Below, one piece after another: positions 9,067-20,250 of a DNA stretch of 64,000 bases. Location of the stretch: contig NC_037261.1 in assembly GCF_000002425.4 (NCBI RefSeq), positions 7,802,701 through 7,866,700 of the forward strand, given 5' to 3'. This DNA comes from Physcomitrium patens. Lineage: Eukaryota; Streptophyta; Bryopsida; Funariales; Funariaceae. The translations under genes were made by a program, and so were the position numbers. Below the pieces are notes generated by a model. That model did not search any database, was not told where the DNA came from, and saw only the letters and a list, made by a program, of their open reading frames with translations. Every line of letters starts with the position of its first letter. Positions within the stretch are counted from its first letter, which is position 1.

Positions 9067-10211
9067 TGTCGTATTACATACTTTCCTTCTCGAGAACGCG
9101 TCGGGCATCTGGCTGTAGAAGGTAGTATAGAGATTCGCTAATATTCAAGCAGTCTATCGGTTTTTGACTGTTGGAATATAAACGATTGCAAAAATATATC
9201 GTAAATCTATACGGATGTCCTTCAACTGCTCGTCAAAATCCTTTTTGTCCAAGTCGGTAGGTCTCTAGACGTTACAGAGAACCCCAAACAACCCAATCTG
9301 CTAATCTCCAATACCGCTTTATACTCATGACCTTGTATCCACTAACTGTCTTGTTAGATTTACCCAATAAATTTCATTCACTCCACATACTCAATCCTAT
9401 AGACACCCTTTTAATTCTTCAATCACAGATGTAACTTCGATTTCACAAAGTAGTCAAGAGTAATCACACCCACTTCATTAAAATCCCGATTCACCAATAC
9501 AACACTGACTTCAGTAATGTTTGCCTCAGTCTTCCCAAAACCCTATGAAGAAAAAAAATCCCAATTCTCTGTCTTTCCCTCCCCCCCCAAAGCATGAAGC
9601 TAACTCTTCGATCCTTCAAACTTATTCTCTCTCTTTCATTTCTTAACCTATCCTCCCCTTTAATCCTAATTCTCCCCTCTTTAAAACCCTAGCTTCTGAA
9701 TTTCTTCAATCTTCCATCTTGGATCCAGAATTGGCTCTGTTGTCAGAGCTTTCTCCTCCGTTTTTTGCCTTTAAGAGATCCTTTTACCGAAAGGACGTTC
9801 TCGGAACGCCACAAAGGACGGAACAGCCTGAAACGGAATCAGAGCCCCGTAATCGAGACCACATTGAGTCGCCTGACCAATTCAGGTCTCATATTGGCTA
9901 AGAGGCCCGTAGTAAGACCTGGATGTTCCCGTAATTAGACCGCATTGGGTTGCCCGATGAAGTCAGGTCTCATATTAGATAAGAGGCCCATAATAGGACC
10001 TAAATTGGATGTCTTGAAATTGGATCCAATTGGCTCTTCGAACCAAGCTCACCTATCGTTGAATTGGTCCTTTCCCTTTCAACTGACTCCCGTTACTGGA
10101 ATCAAATGGAGCATTTCAATATACCCCGGCTGATTGTAACGGGGTGACTGAACCTTAATAAAAGTCCCCTTTCTTTATATTTTCACGGTATACTCATGTT
10201 ACAACACGACA
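9067..10211 (-). repeat. Element A 5' LTR, 1145 bp
   Basis: On the plus strand it starts TGTCGTATTACAT and ends GTTACAACACGACA, so the ends form an imperfect inverted repeat with TG...CA termini. A second copy of the same sequence starts at 63196 and runs to the window edge. Inside, about 9847-10002 is an 82-bp tandem duplication built around TCAGGTCTCATATT. On the right it abuts element C's integrase directly. Confidence 0.85.
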
Positions 10212-12923
10212 CCGTTCCGTTTGGCTATTAGTTTGAGGATGAAAAGCCGAAGAAAGCTTCATATCCACCTTCAGTATTTCAAAGAGAGATCTCCAAAACT
10301 TTGATACGAACTGGGTTCCTTGATCTGATACGATATCATCTGGTAGTCGATGATATCGATACACATTATTAAGAAAGAGCCTTGCTGTGACTTCACTAGA
10401 CGATGTCTTTTTGCAAGAGACAAAGTGCGCCATCTTTGTGAGCCAATCTACCACGACAAAGATGCTATCAAATGAGTTCGATGATGGCAGGTCCGTGATG
10501 AAGTCCATAGAAATTGAAGACCATGGTAGATGTGGAATCGACAATGGCTGTAGGAGTCCATAAGGGCAATGTCGAGGATTCTTGGATCTTGAACAGATGT
10601 CACAGGAGAGGACAAAATCTTTCACATCCTTCCATATTTGAAGCCACCAAAAATCTCGAGAAATAAGCTCCAAGGTCTTGTTGAATCCAAAATGTCCTAC
10701 AGCTAGAAAATCATGGCGAGATTGAAGAACTCGGAGTCATGCTAGTCTTTTTGGGATATATAACCGCTCTTCAAAGTATAAAAGATCTCCCTCTATCTTG
10801 AACTTGTCATCAATGGCATGTTGCTCAATATCAATGGCTACTGAATCTTCAATGGTCACGACACGTACCTGATTCAGGAAGTAAGCATCAATTGGCACAA
10901 TAGTAGCGCAAAGTTGAAATTGCTCTAGCTTCAATAATGTCGTACATTATTGATCAAACACTGCTTCTCCAACCTTTGGTACAAGATACAATCTCCTCGA
11001 TAAGGCATCAGATAGTCCTTGCTGCTTTCCAGGTCAATAAGTGATAACAAAATCGAACTTAGATAGCAACATACTCCACCGTGCTTGACGTCGATTTAGA
11101 ACTCGAGCCGACATGAAATACTCCAAATTCTTGTGATCTGTGTATACCGTCACTGGATATGCAGCTCCTTCAAGAAAGTGATGCCATTCTTGGAAAGAAT
11201 CCACTATAGCAAGAAGTTCCTTATCGTGGATCTCATAATTGATTTCAGCAACAAAGAACTTTCGAGAATAGAATGCAACCAGATGGAGCTTCTTGTCTTC
11301 TCTCATTTGTGAAAGTACAGCTCCCAAAGTAAAATCCGAAGCATCAGTTTCTAAATAAAAGGCCTTTGTAAAGTCTGGATGTACCAAGATTGGAGCCATA
11401 GTAAATACAGTCTTCAAGTCTTGAAATGCCTTCTCCGCTAGAGGTCCCTATTCCAGCTTATCCTTGCATGTCAATCGAGTGAGAGGAGCAGCAACTTGAG
11501 AGTAATTCTTGATGAAGATCCGATAGAAGTTGGTAAAATTAAGAAAGAATTGTATGTCTCTAATCGTCTTCGAAACCTCCCAAGACACGATTGCTTCCAC
11601 CTTCTTGGGGTCCATCTTCAAGCCTTCCATAGTCGCAACGAATCCCAAAAACTCCATCTCTATTTGGTGAAATAAACACTTCTCCAACTTGGCATATAGT
11701 CCTCGCTCATGTAGTTTCTCCAAGACCAAACGAACGTGCTTTTCATGCTCTTCCACGTTTTTGGAGAATATCAAAATATCATCCAAATAGATGACAACAA
11801 AATCATCAAGGTGCTCTCAGAAAAGGTCATTCATCATATGTTGAAAGACCGCTAGAGCATTGGTAAGACCAAAGGGCATGACATTATACTCAAAATGGCC
11901 ATACCTTGTATGGAACGTCGTCTTCCACTCAACTCCTTCCTTGATTCGTACGAGGTTGTAAGCTCTCCTTAGATTAATTTTTGTAAAGATCCTTGCACGT
12001 CCAAGTTGTTCTAAGACACCAGAAATCAAGGATAATGGATAACGATTCTTCTTTGTTACCTTATTGAGGCTTTGATAGTCCACGCACATCCGCAACGAGC
12101 CATCTTTCTTCTTCACAAATAAGATGGGTGCTCCAGTTGACGATTTTGAATGACAGATGAAGTTCTTGGCTAGATTCTCATCAATGTACTTCCGCAACTC
12201 CGCCAACTCCGTCTGCGATAGATTGTAGATTGGGCCAAAAGGCGGTTGTGCTCCTTCCTGCAAGTCTATGGCACAATCATATGGTCAATGTTCCGGTAGC
12301 ATGTCGGTATACTTCTTTTGAAACACATCTTTAAAATCCTTATATTGCTCAGGTATACTTGTTGTTGAGATCTTTTCCTCGGTAGTTGGAGCCGCATAAA
12401 TGACAAATGGTGTGCCTTCCTTAGACGATCTTATAAACGCTCTTGCTCCAATGAATAAGGATTTTTTTATTCGGGATTTTCTATTAGGCTTGCTCTTGGG
12501 TGGTTTTGTAGGAAAGGTCATCTTCTGTAACTTCCAATCTATGGATGGATTATGTTTTTTCAACCAAAAAAGACCAAGAATAATAGGATTTGATGGGGTT
12601 CTAATAATATTGAAAATAATATGACTACTATGGCCCTTAAACATCACTTCTATAGGTTTTGATTCATGGGTGACACTACCATACAATAAAGGTCGCCCAT
12701 CTATGACCTCAACATGAACAGGTTTGGATTTTTGTACTAAAAGGATCTTATGACACTTCGCAAATTCTTTGTCTAAGAAACAAGCAGATACTCCTGAATC
12801 TAATAATACTAAGGTTCTCAGTTTTTGAGGGCCAATAAGCAAAGAGATTGTAAAGCAAAGGACAGGTTGAGCGGAAAGAAAGGAACCTGGTTGTTGTTGC
12901 GATATTTCACTGTCTAGTCGCAC
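10212..12923 (-). pseudogene. Element C pol (protease to integrase), fossil
   Basis: On the minus strand the order is protease (LVLLDSGVSACFLD, about 12810), reverse transcriptase ([36 protein letters not shown], then DDILIFSKNVEEH), RNase H ([27 protein letters not shown]) and the integrase zinc finger and core (SCDICSRSK, MDFITDLPSS, SSAFHPQT). Similarity to B's pol is high over the whole length. The sequence is cut within the integrase by A's LTR, so the chromodomain and ORF3 are not visible. It is broken in several places. Confidence 0.85.
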
Positions 12924-12937
12924 GGTTCCTATTGTGG

Positions 12938-13953
12938 CTAGGCATCCTTGTTTTCCTGAACAAATATCTCCCTAGTCTTGACAATACGTCGATTTTGCTT
13001 CTTAGGGCAGTTTCCAACTTTGTAGCCTTCTTCACCGCAATACAAGTATAGACCTTCCTCCATACGCCGCTTTTTTTCTTCTAAGGTAAGGGATTTGACA
13101 CGTATCACATCAATTTGCATGTCTTCTACCTCTGAATGTGAATTCACACTGCTTGTCGACATAGTTGGGGCGTGGCAAACTGTATGTTGTCTTGAACGTT
13201 AGTCTTGGCGGCGTTGGAATAGGCGATTATTGTACTTCACAGCTTGGCTAATAGCTTCGTTGAATGTTTGTGGATCAAGAAGAGTTAACAGCAAATCCTT
13301 CACATCATTCCTTAAACCCCAATAGAATTGATTCATCAACGCTTCTTCATCCCAATTGATGTCGCATGCTAATTGCCTGAAGTCCGATGCATAGACTGAT
13401 ATAGAACGCATCCCTTGTCGTAGTGATCGGATCTTTTTTGTAGCCCATCGAACTTTATCATGTTCACCAAATGCTTCTGCAAATGCCTCCAAAAAGGTTT
13501 CAAAGTTGTTTAGTATGGACGATCGTTTCTCAAACAAAGGAGTAAACCATGATAGAGCTTGCCCTGTAAGTAAGGTTTCAACAAGCTCAACACGTGACTC
13601 CTCCGTTGGATAGCGTTCGGGCTGTAAAACTGTTATCAACCTGATTTGATTGACGAATCCTTGAAACTTGGAACGCATACCATTGAACTTGTCCGGAAGG
13701 CTAACTCGGGGCTCCTTATATTGTAGAACCACCGGTGCTTGTCGAACCTGAAGTAAAGTTGCTTCTCCAAGTGTAGAAGTTTGAGGCTAGTGCAACCTAG
13801 ATTGTGCCATCCCAGATGTTCCATCATTATGCAGCCTTGCCACGACTCCTTCAATCTCTACAATTCTTTGCGATAACGTAGCAAGGGCATTCATGATAGC
13901 ATCCAACTTGGACTCCAAACTTTCCGTCATATTAATGTCTTGGCCTCCGGCCA
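12938..13953 (-). pseudogene. Element C gag, fossil
   Basis: From the start region near 13953 (MAGGQDINM) the minus strand carries a Ty3-type capsid domain (LPDKFNGMRSKFQGFVNQ; FGEHDKVRWATKKIRSLRQG; QFYWGLRNDVKDLL) and a zinc knuckle (LYCGEEGYKVGNCPKK). It matches B's Gag in order and motifs. The pol frame overlaps the end at a -1 offset, as in B. It has a few breaks. Confidence 0.85.
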
Positions 13954-13998
13954 TTCTAAGAGAAGGATAGAAATGACTCTACAAGAAGACAATATTGG

Positions 13999-14185
13999 TT
14001 TAGAGGAGGATACTCAGCAATCTCTAAAATGTCTTAAGAGCTTCAAAAAAAGGGATAATCTACTCTCTCCAAGAAGAATAAGACTCCAATATTGTAACAA
14101 AAGAAGTATCAGTTTAGAGGAGGGTAATCCGCAACCTCTAAAATGCTAGTACACTTACAAGCAGAGGGATAATCCACACTCTAAC
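13999..14185 (-). other. Element C leader hairpins
   Basis: Serial stem-loops on the minus strand. One has stem TTTAGAGG/CCTCTAAA (14135-14142 and 14113-14120) with loop TTGCGGATTACCCT. One has stem TTTAGAG/CTCTAAA (14022-14028 and 13999-14005). Two weaker repeats carry AGATTATCCC and GGATTATCCC near 14047-14072 and 14160-14185. The loop matches B and D although the stems differ. Confidence 0.6.
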
Positions 14186-14221
14186 GAGGAAGAAACTAAC
14201 TCTGATATCTGAGGTGAGTGA

Positions 14222-14232
14222 AGTCTCGACAA
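14222..14232 (-). other. Element C self-priming PBS
   Basis: TTGTCGAGACT on the minus strand, two bases inside the LTR end. It is exactly complementary to AGTCTCGACAA at 14372-14362 in the LTR. It differs from B's PBS at four positions, and the LTR partner changes to match. Confidence 0.75.
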
Positions 14233-14234
14233 AC

Positions 14235-14632
14235 TGTCATGGACACAAAAATACAGACCCGAGATCTAACAAGAAGTTCAAGAAGAACTGGCAAAAACTA
14301 GATTAATCAGATGAATATAAGAACAACACCAGAGAGGTGAGCTAGAGCTCGAAGAGATGTGTTGTCGAGACTGAAGACCTCTTCAGCCTCGATTCCAATA
14401 TATACTCCTATTTAGAAAGCTTCTCAAGCAACTTCTACCAACTAAAAAGCTTCTAGAAGGTTCCAGAGACTTACTTCTAGAAGCTTCTAGAAACTTATCT
14501 CTAGAAGATTCTAAGGACTATGTCCCTAACATCTTCTACCAACTAAGAAGCTTCTAGAAGGTTCCAGAGACTTGCTTCTAGAAGGTTCTAGAAACTTGTC
14601 TCTAGAAGGTTCTAAGGACTATGTCCCTAACA
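14235..14632 (-). repeat. Element C 5' LTR, 398 bp
   Basis: On the minus strand it begins TGTTAGGGACATAGTCC and ends ATGACA. The upstream half is a tandem duplication of about 100 bp (roughly 14432-14532 and 14533-14632) made of TTCnnGAA repeats. TATATATT lies at 14404-14397, with the predicted start at 14372. An imperfect inverted repeat (14365-14392, one mismatch) covers the start, as in B. Confidence 0.85.
14451..14593 (-). promoter_or_regulatory. Heat-shock-element arrays in the element C LTR
   Basis: Perfect alternating TTCnnGAA units lie at 14451-14463 (three units), at 14475-14492 as TTCTAGAAGCTTCTAGAA, at 14547-14564 as GAAGCTTCTAGAAGGTTC and at 14576-14593 as TTCTAGAAGGTTCTAGAA. Three or more such units make a strong binding site for heat-shock factors. 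They lie about 50-190 bp upstream of the TATA box, as in heat-responsive promoters. The motif is visible; heat response is inferred. Confidence 0.7.
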
Positions 14633-14639
14633 CCAACTT

Positions 14640-15015
14640 AATACTTATTGTAGAATAAACTTAATGCTTTGAAGGAATTTATTGATAAAAATCTTACGAA
14701 GAACTTTATTCAACACTAAAACTTTTCTACATATATGCTAATTATTTTTATGAAGAAAAAAGTTGAATTATAACAAATATATATAGATGATTTTAGATTT
14801 AAAAAATTAGCCATCAAAATCACTATTCTTTACTTTTGATATTGAGTCCTAATTAATTTTTAAAAACTAAAATTTACACTATAATAGATCCATAAAGAGC
14901 TTATAATTTCATATGTATTAAAGAAGGAGATGAATAGAAGACTACATTTCAATCTAAGTATGGCTATTTTGAATATAATGTCATGTCTTTTAGGCTTACA
15001 AATACTTGAATTTTT
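14640..15015 (+). mobile_element. Old chromovirus reverse-transcriptase scrap
   Basis: Plus-strand translation recalls B's RT (KEFIDKNLTKNFI, then NIMSCLLGL matching the [10 protein letters not shown] region). The sequence is very degenerate and AT-rich. It is older than element C, which lies directly left of it. Confidence 0.5.
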
Positions 15016-15517
15016 TTCTAAATATTTTATATAGTTTTATTTAGTAAAGTGTTAGAATTTTAAAAAAAATTAAAATATATTATTTTAAAAATATTCGTTT
15101 TTATCCTAAAAATTATGTAGGAACACAAAAAACATATTTTCTTTGTGCTACAAAAATTTATAGATATAATACTACATGCTAAGAAAAAAAATTACAATTA
15201 AAATTTATTTTTAAAAATTTATTATTTCAAATAAAAATTTAAAAATAGATTCTTAAAAAATAAAAAAATTATAAATTTAATAATTCTAAAAATGATATAT
15301 AATGTATAATATTTTTTAAGATTTACAAATTATTACAAAAAAATTATCAAAATCTCTTTTTAAGTTGGTGCTCTATATGAAAAGAATTAAAGGTACTTCA
15401 ATTAAATATTTTAAAAACTTATATAAGAATTAATAATAATTGATTATTTTAAATTAATTAATATGTATTTACAATCCAACTTAACTTATTAATTTCTTGA
15501 TTATTTAAATTTCATAC
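15016..15517. other. AT-rich DNA, no feature seen
   Basis: Runs of A and T with no open frame, repeat or motif that I can assign. Probably decayed transposon sequence. Confidence 0.4.
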
Positions 15518-16870
15518 TGTAGAATGGATAGAAATTTGTTTTTGTAAGATATTAATAAAGTAGATTAATCATTACTAGGGTAATCAATTCAATAGGATAG
15601 ATGATTGAATTAATTGTTAAAAATGGTTAAGTAAGAAATGATGGTTAAAATCTGGAATTTCACAAGTAAAGCATAAGTAAGTTGAAGAAGATATTGGAGG
15701 GGCCAGACTGTGATAGTCATGAACCGAAGTAAGCTTGGTGCTACCTCTTTGTCTCTTTGTTTCTTTGTAGTTGAAAAGTAATGGATAGTTTTTGAATACT
15801 ATGAAGTGAATCTGTGGAATAAATCAGAGATCGATTTATGAGATATTGAGTATGTAATTGGAGTACTCTGTGATTGAATTATTATGAGAGATATTAAAAG
15901 ATTGTCATCAAATTTTGTGGATGATTGATTATGGATAGAAGATTATGATTGTTGCTTGTTAAGAGTTGTGTGTGTTTTGATAGAGAAAGTCTGTGATTAC
16001 AAAAATTAAATGAAGCAAGATTGTTTGGAATAACAGTTTGTTATTTTTTGTGTTGGATAGAAATTGTGTATTTTGAGCGATCTTTTGAGAGTGAAGGATT
16101 GCACATTGTTGTTGTTATTAGTTGATGAAGAAATATAGTTAGTAGAAAAAAATATTATAGTGTTCTTTGGTGTTTTTAGTGGTTTGGAATATGGTTGATT
16201 GTGTAACCCTAATGTGTGAGCTCATGCGGATAGTCTTTCCTTGCGTTCAAATCTCCATCTATAGATTTATTTTGAAAGGAATTTATAGAATAAATAAAAT
16301 GACAACTACATTTTGGTGTAGCTGCCAAGGATTAACAAAAGTATTGAGTATTAGGAATTAACTGTCAAACAAGTAATTTTGGATGTTGTGCAAGAAGGTT
16401 ATAAAATTGAAATTGGTTCAAAAGTTAAGAAAAAATTATAGTTATATAGGAGATAGTAAGCAAATTCAGTAGTATATAATAAAAGATTATAGTTATTATG
16501 AATGAAAATATTACAGTAAAAAAAACATGCCAATCAAAAGAAAGAAAAGAGAGAGCGTAAGCAAGAAAATTATTGCAAAACAAGCAAGAACGAAAATTAC
16601 AAAAAGAAATGTTGAAAAAGTTGGATTAAGCCATGGTTGCATGCTTGTCGACATACCCAAAAGCTGATCAACTTCTAATATTTTAGACATATATATTGTT
16701 AAGAAAATTACCAAGAGCACTCGCAAAAAGTTTTTTCAAAAGCCCAGCATATGTCTTGAGCTCGTTAACTATAAGTGGAAGAAATATAGAAGAATTGGGT
16801 ACTCCATTGGATATCTTTTCAATAGCAAAAACTACCAATTTTGTCAAAACTGGTTGCATAGAATGACATA
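15518..16870 (+). mobile_element. 5' part of an H-type gag-only LTR element
   Basis: The 5' LTR-like region 15518-16310 begins TGTAGAAT and ends CAACTACA. It aligns, in opposite orientation, with the LTRs of element H (shared GTAAGCTTGGTGCTACCTC near 15730). A PBS-like TGGTGTAGCTGCCAAGGA follows at 16314. After about 300 bp, sequence matching H's gag start appears (GGATTAAGCCATGGTTGCA near 16623, TTGGGTACTCCATTGGATA near 16795). It fades out near 16870. It is a decayed partial copy. Confidence 0.65.
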
Positions 16871-17089
16871 AATTACTTGCGAATAAGGGCCAATTCAGCA
16901 TGTTTTAAAATTTATCATTTTTGCCTCCAATTTAATTAATAAATTTATTCAAGGATAATAATAGTAAATTAAAGAGATTAAAAAGTTCAAAAAATATGGT
17001 TATTTTAATAAGAGATTAAGCGACACATTGTCCTCTTCAATGTTCACAAGTCGTCCATTAGTTCTAATAGAAGTCCAAATGGGTGACGT
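16871..17089. other. AT-rich stretch without recognisable feature
   Basis: Low-complexity AT-rich DNA between an H-type fragment and an A-type LTR. Nothing assignable. Confidence 0.35.
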
Positions 17090-18360
17090 TGTCGTACTTT
17101 AAATGCTTACAGTATGTAAAAATTAGTTAAAATATATTATATGTTGACAAATCTAGATGTGTGTTAGAGTGGCTAGTAGATTAAATTAAAAAGAGTTGGT
17201 ATAAGAAACTTTACTTTGTTTCTTTACTTCTTTTGATTTTGACATTAAAATATATATATATATATATATATATATAGGACCTAAATATTTAGTATGAAGC
17301 CTTGGGAGAAGGTGGCAACCTAAGGATAAAAATCTAAACTAGTAGGAGGCTAATTGGAAGGGATGAAAGCAAGGCATGGTCGGATGAAGGCAAGGAATGG
17401 GAAACTTCATCCCTATTGGTCGAATACCATGCCCAATGGGCTTTGAGGAGGCTGCTTGCGACTTTAAGAAGGATTTCGGCAACTTCAAAGAGAGAATTCG
17501 GAGATTATAAGCTAAGATTGTAAAGTTTAGGATTTAGGGTACAATTTGTGTGTAAAAATTAGAGGATTTGGAGTTAAGGTGAAAAAATTATAACCGTTTG
17601 AAGTTAAGGTGTTTATTTAAGACATACTATTACTCTTTTGAGAGTACGAGGAGTTTTACAGCAGCTTTTGAAGATCGAAAGATGCAATTGGAATGTCGAT
17701 TTCAAGGCCTACATCTTTCACGAAAGAATTATTGCTTTTGAAGTTCATATGAAGGATTTGTAAGGAGTTGAAGGCGGTGCTTCCAAATCAAAGGCAGTAA
17801 GTAAGCGGTTTTGTTTGTAGTAATGGTTGGAACCATAACTTGAGTATTCGGATGAATTTTTGGCTCAAACTTTTTGGAGAATATAAACTTTTGTATTAAG
17901 AAGCTATACATACAAATTTCGTGGCATTTGAGCTTATATTTTGTGAGATATGAAGAAAATTGCAGGTAGATGTATAAAGACAAGGGTTTGAATCGGCTGT
18001 TAGGGTTTTTAAGATATCTCAAGATCTGCAACGAATTTGTAATTGAAATTTGTTGTAGAAGTTAATAAGAATACATCAGTACCTCATGTAAAATTTTAAT
18101 TCTTTTAGACAGTCGGATTAGGAGATATGACGAGTTGAAGTTTGGAAAAATCTCCACATAAGAATAAACGAGGTTTCAGAAGATTTTATCATACTTTGGA
18201 AGTTGTGGGTTACTTGAAGATTGTATATTTGGTGTAATTACTCAAAAAATTAAAAATTATATATAAACTTAGGACTTCCCTTATTTTCAAGCTTAATTGA
18301 ATAATTAGTGATAGCCAAAAGCCCAGCATTTTTTTGAGGCAAATTCTCTCTACCCCGACA
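17090..18360 (+). repeat. A-type LTR (decayed), about 1.27 kb
   Basis: Starts TGTCGTACTTTAAATG and ends CTACCCCGACA. Its first half aligns with the LTR at 60750 and with E's LTR (shared CCAATGGGCTTTGAGGAGGCTGC near 17432). It contains an (AT)n tract at 17251-17276. No matching target duplication is seen, so it may be a joined or rearranged LTR and not a clean solo copy. It abuts the truncated 5' LTR of element D. Confidence 0.55.
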
Positions 18361-18379
18361 ATGCCTTTTCTAGTCTTAG

Positions 18380-18920
18380 TATCAAGGACAAGAACTTGAT
18401 GAAAAAACAATCTAGACAAGAGAGCCTTCACTCAAAGAAAGGTAAAAAAATATAAATAAATAAATATGTATATTGAAAGAGAAACTAGAATGGCTATTGT
18501 CAAAAGACAAGAAAATTAGAGACCCTTGTAACTAGACTAGAAGCAAGAAACGAGTTGATAAGAGTGAAGAAGGCTTTACTCTTGTCTCTACATATACTAT
18601 TTAACTAGAGGCTATGTGGCGACGTTCTATAGGACTTCCAATATGTGTTGACTTTGTAGGACACATGCCTTGACTTATAAGGCAGGTTTTTTTATGTATG
18701 GGCCACATAGTTAGCTTGATCTTCAAGCTAACAACATGTGTGGCACATGGCCAACTTGTTGACCACGTTTCTAATCCAAAAAGTCAATTAAAGATACCTA
18801 TGAAGTCAAAGCAGCATCTATGAAGCTTCTAGGATGCTTCCATATTAAATACTATAGAATTAACTTATTTTTACCTATTTGTATATGTAATTACTAGCTT
18901 ATATGAGTATGTCCGTGACA
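18380..18920 (-). repeat. Solo LTR of B type inside the 5' LTR of D
   Basis: On the minus strand it begins TGTCACGGACATACTC and ends CCTTGATA. It aligns along its whole length with B's 552-bp LTR, including the start-site hairpin. Flanks are CTTAG (18375-18379) and CCTAG (18921-18925), a target duplication with one mismatch. Sequence on each side continues D's LTR. This is the product expected from LTR-LTR recombination. Confidence 0.85.
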
Positions 18921-19112
18921 CCTAGTCTTGTTTCAAGACTTTCTAGTCTTCTTGTTTTTGGCAATAGTCATTCTAATTAATATTACATCTCTTTTTGAGA
19001 GACTTTCTAGTTCTCTTTAGTGATAAAAGAGTATATTGAAGATTCTCTTTCTTCAAGATTCATGTCTTTGATAGTTTGTGAAGAGTGCTAACATATTATT
19101 TTTTTCTTGTTT

Positions 19113-19280
19113 TAGAAGTGAGTAGATTATTCCACTTCTATTTTTATATTTTGAAGGTTGCAAACTACCTACCTTTAAAAAAAAAATCTTATTTTCTAAC
19201 ACTAATCTTTTCCTTAAAGAGAGTTGATTATTCTTCTTTATAGGATTTATTTTTAGAGGTTGCGGATTATCCTTCTCTAA
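19113..19280 (+). other. Element D leader hairpins
   Basis: Serial stem-loops between the PBS region (19074 on, TTTGTGAAGAGT) and gag. Stems are TAGAAGTG/CACTTCTA (19113-19120, 19133-19140), TTGAAGGT/ACCTTTAA (19151-19158, 19171-19178, one G-U pair) and TTAGAG/CTCTAA (19253-19258, 19275-19280). The last carries GCGGATTATCC in its loop. A weaker one lies near 19215-19240. Confidence 0.55.
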
Positions 19281-19288
19281 TTTAACTT

Positions 19289-20250
19289 TTGAATTCGTTT
19301 GAGTTGTCTATGGAAGGAAAGATTGTGGATGATTCTCTCAATGAAAGTGAGAATATATTTACAACTATGGCAGATCTTCATGAGCTTGTCAACACTCTAA
19401 GAGTAAAAATCTCACATATTTCCAACGTAAATCATGAAAGTACTATGCCTACACCTATGGAAGAAGTTCAGAGTCTGCAACAAGAAGTTGTCCAATTGAA
19501 AGAAAGTAGATCAACGTTACAATCAAATCCAAGGAGTTTTGCTTCTACAAGTATGACAAGGATAAAGATTAGTATGCCTGAGAAGTTTAATGGAACAAGA
19601 TCAAAATTTTGAAGATTTTTGCAACAAGTCAACGTCTATTTAAGGTTGCACCCTTTCCAATATCTTGATGGATTTATTCAAGTAGGATTTATAGGTACTC
19701 TATTATTAGAAAATGCTCTCTCTTGATTTGCACCTTTAATGGAAAAAGATTTATGACTCTTTTATGATTTGAATTCATTCCTAGAAGTATTTACAACCAC
19801 ATTCGAAGAAAGTGATCGAGAATGAGTAGAAGGGACCAAGCTTTTATTCTTATGGCAAGGATCACGATCAGCTACTATACATGCTGCCAAATTCTAAAAT
19901 CTTGCTTCCAACGTGGACTCGAACGACAAAGCACTTATCAACCAATTTCAATATAGATTGAAGGATAGTATCAAAGATTTTTTATTAATAATGCCAAAAG
20001 TAGAATCTTTAAAATAATTTATTACTGAAGCCATTGCATACAAAAATTATTTATTTGAAAGGCATCAAGAACAAAGATTTGGTTGGAGAGGAATAAGTCA
20101 AGTAATGGCGATAGTTCCCAATTTTTCTGAAGCGTATTTGTCAAAGCCAGAACCAATGCAAATTGATATGATACATTTTAAACCTCTTACAAAGCAGGAA
20201 AAGACTCGACGTCGTTGAGAGAGGTTGTGTTTATATTGTAGAAAAGTTGA
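19289..20250 (+). pseudogene. Element D gag, fossil
   Basis: Plus-strand reading shows the N-terminal region (MADLHELVNTLRVKI), PEKFNGTRSKF and, after decay, sequence matching B's capsid region and a remnant of the zinc knuckle (LCLYCRKVEHT). It is broken in many places and is a copy of the B/C/D family gag. Confidence 0.75.

Larger units (their letters stand above)
1..10211 (-). mobile_element. Element A: Ty3/gypsy retrotransposon, 5' part, interrupted by element B
   Basis: A minus-strand LTR element whose 5' LTR is 9067-10211. Its gag lies at 8996-8813 and again at 2439-1409, because element B (2440-8812) sits inside it. Protease-like sequence follows down to about position 354, and the linker towards reverse transcriptase runs to the window edge, so RT, integrase and the 3' LTR lie outside. 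The LTR starts TGTCGTGTTG and ends ATACGACA on the minus strand. The right end of A lies inside the integrase of element C, so A is younger than C and older than B. Element E, the LTRs at 17090, 59495, 60750 and 63196, and the scrap at 29190 belong to the same broad family. The visible coding part is broken in a few places. Confidence 0.85.
10212..14632 (-). mobile_element. Element C: Tcn1-like chromovirus, 5' part, cut by element A
   Basis: Minus-strand relative of element B. In order it has 5' LTR (14235-14632), self-priming PBS (14222-14232), hairpin leader, gag and pol as far as the integrase core. It stops at 10212, where element A's LTR begins. The rest would lie beyond A, outside the window. 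The LTR is shorter than B's (398 bp) and shares little sequence with it except the layout, so C is a sister lineage. The copy is moderately decayed, with several breaks. On its other side C abuts an older RT fossil (14640-15015). Confidence 0.88.

Noticed and set aside
17090-18360. A clean solo LTR with target duplication
   Set aside because: Flanks GACGT and ATGCC do not match, so rearrangement is likely.
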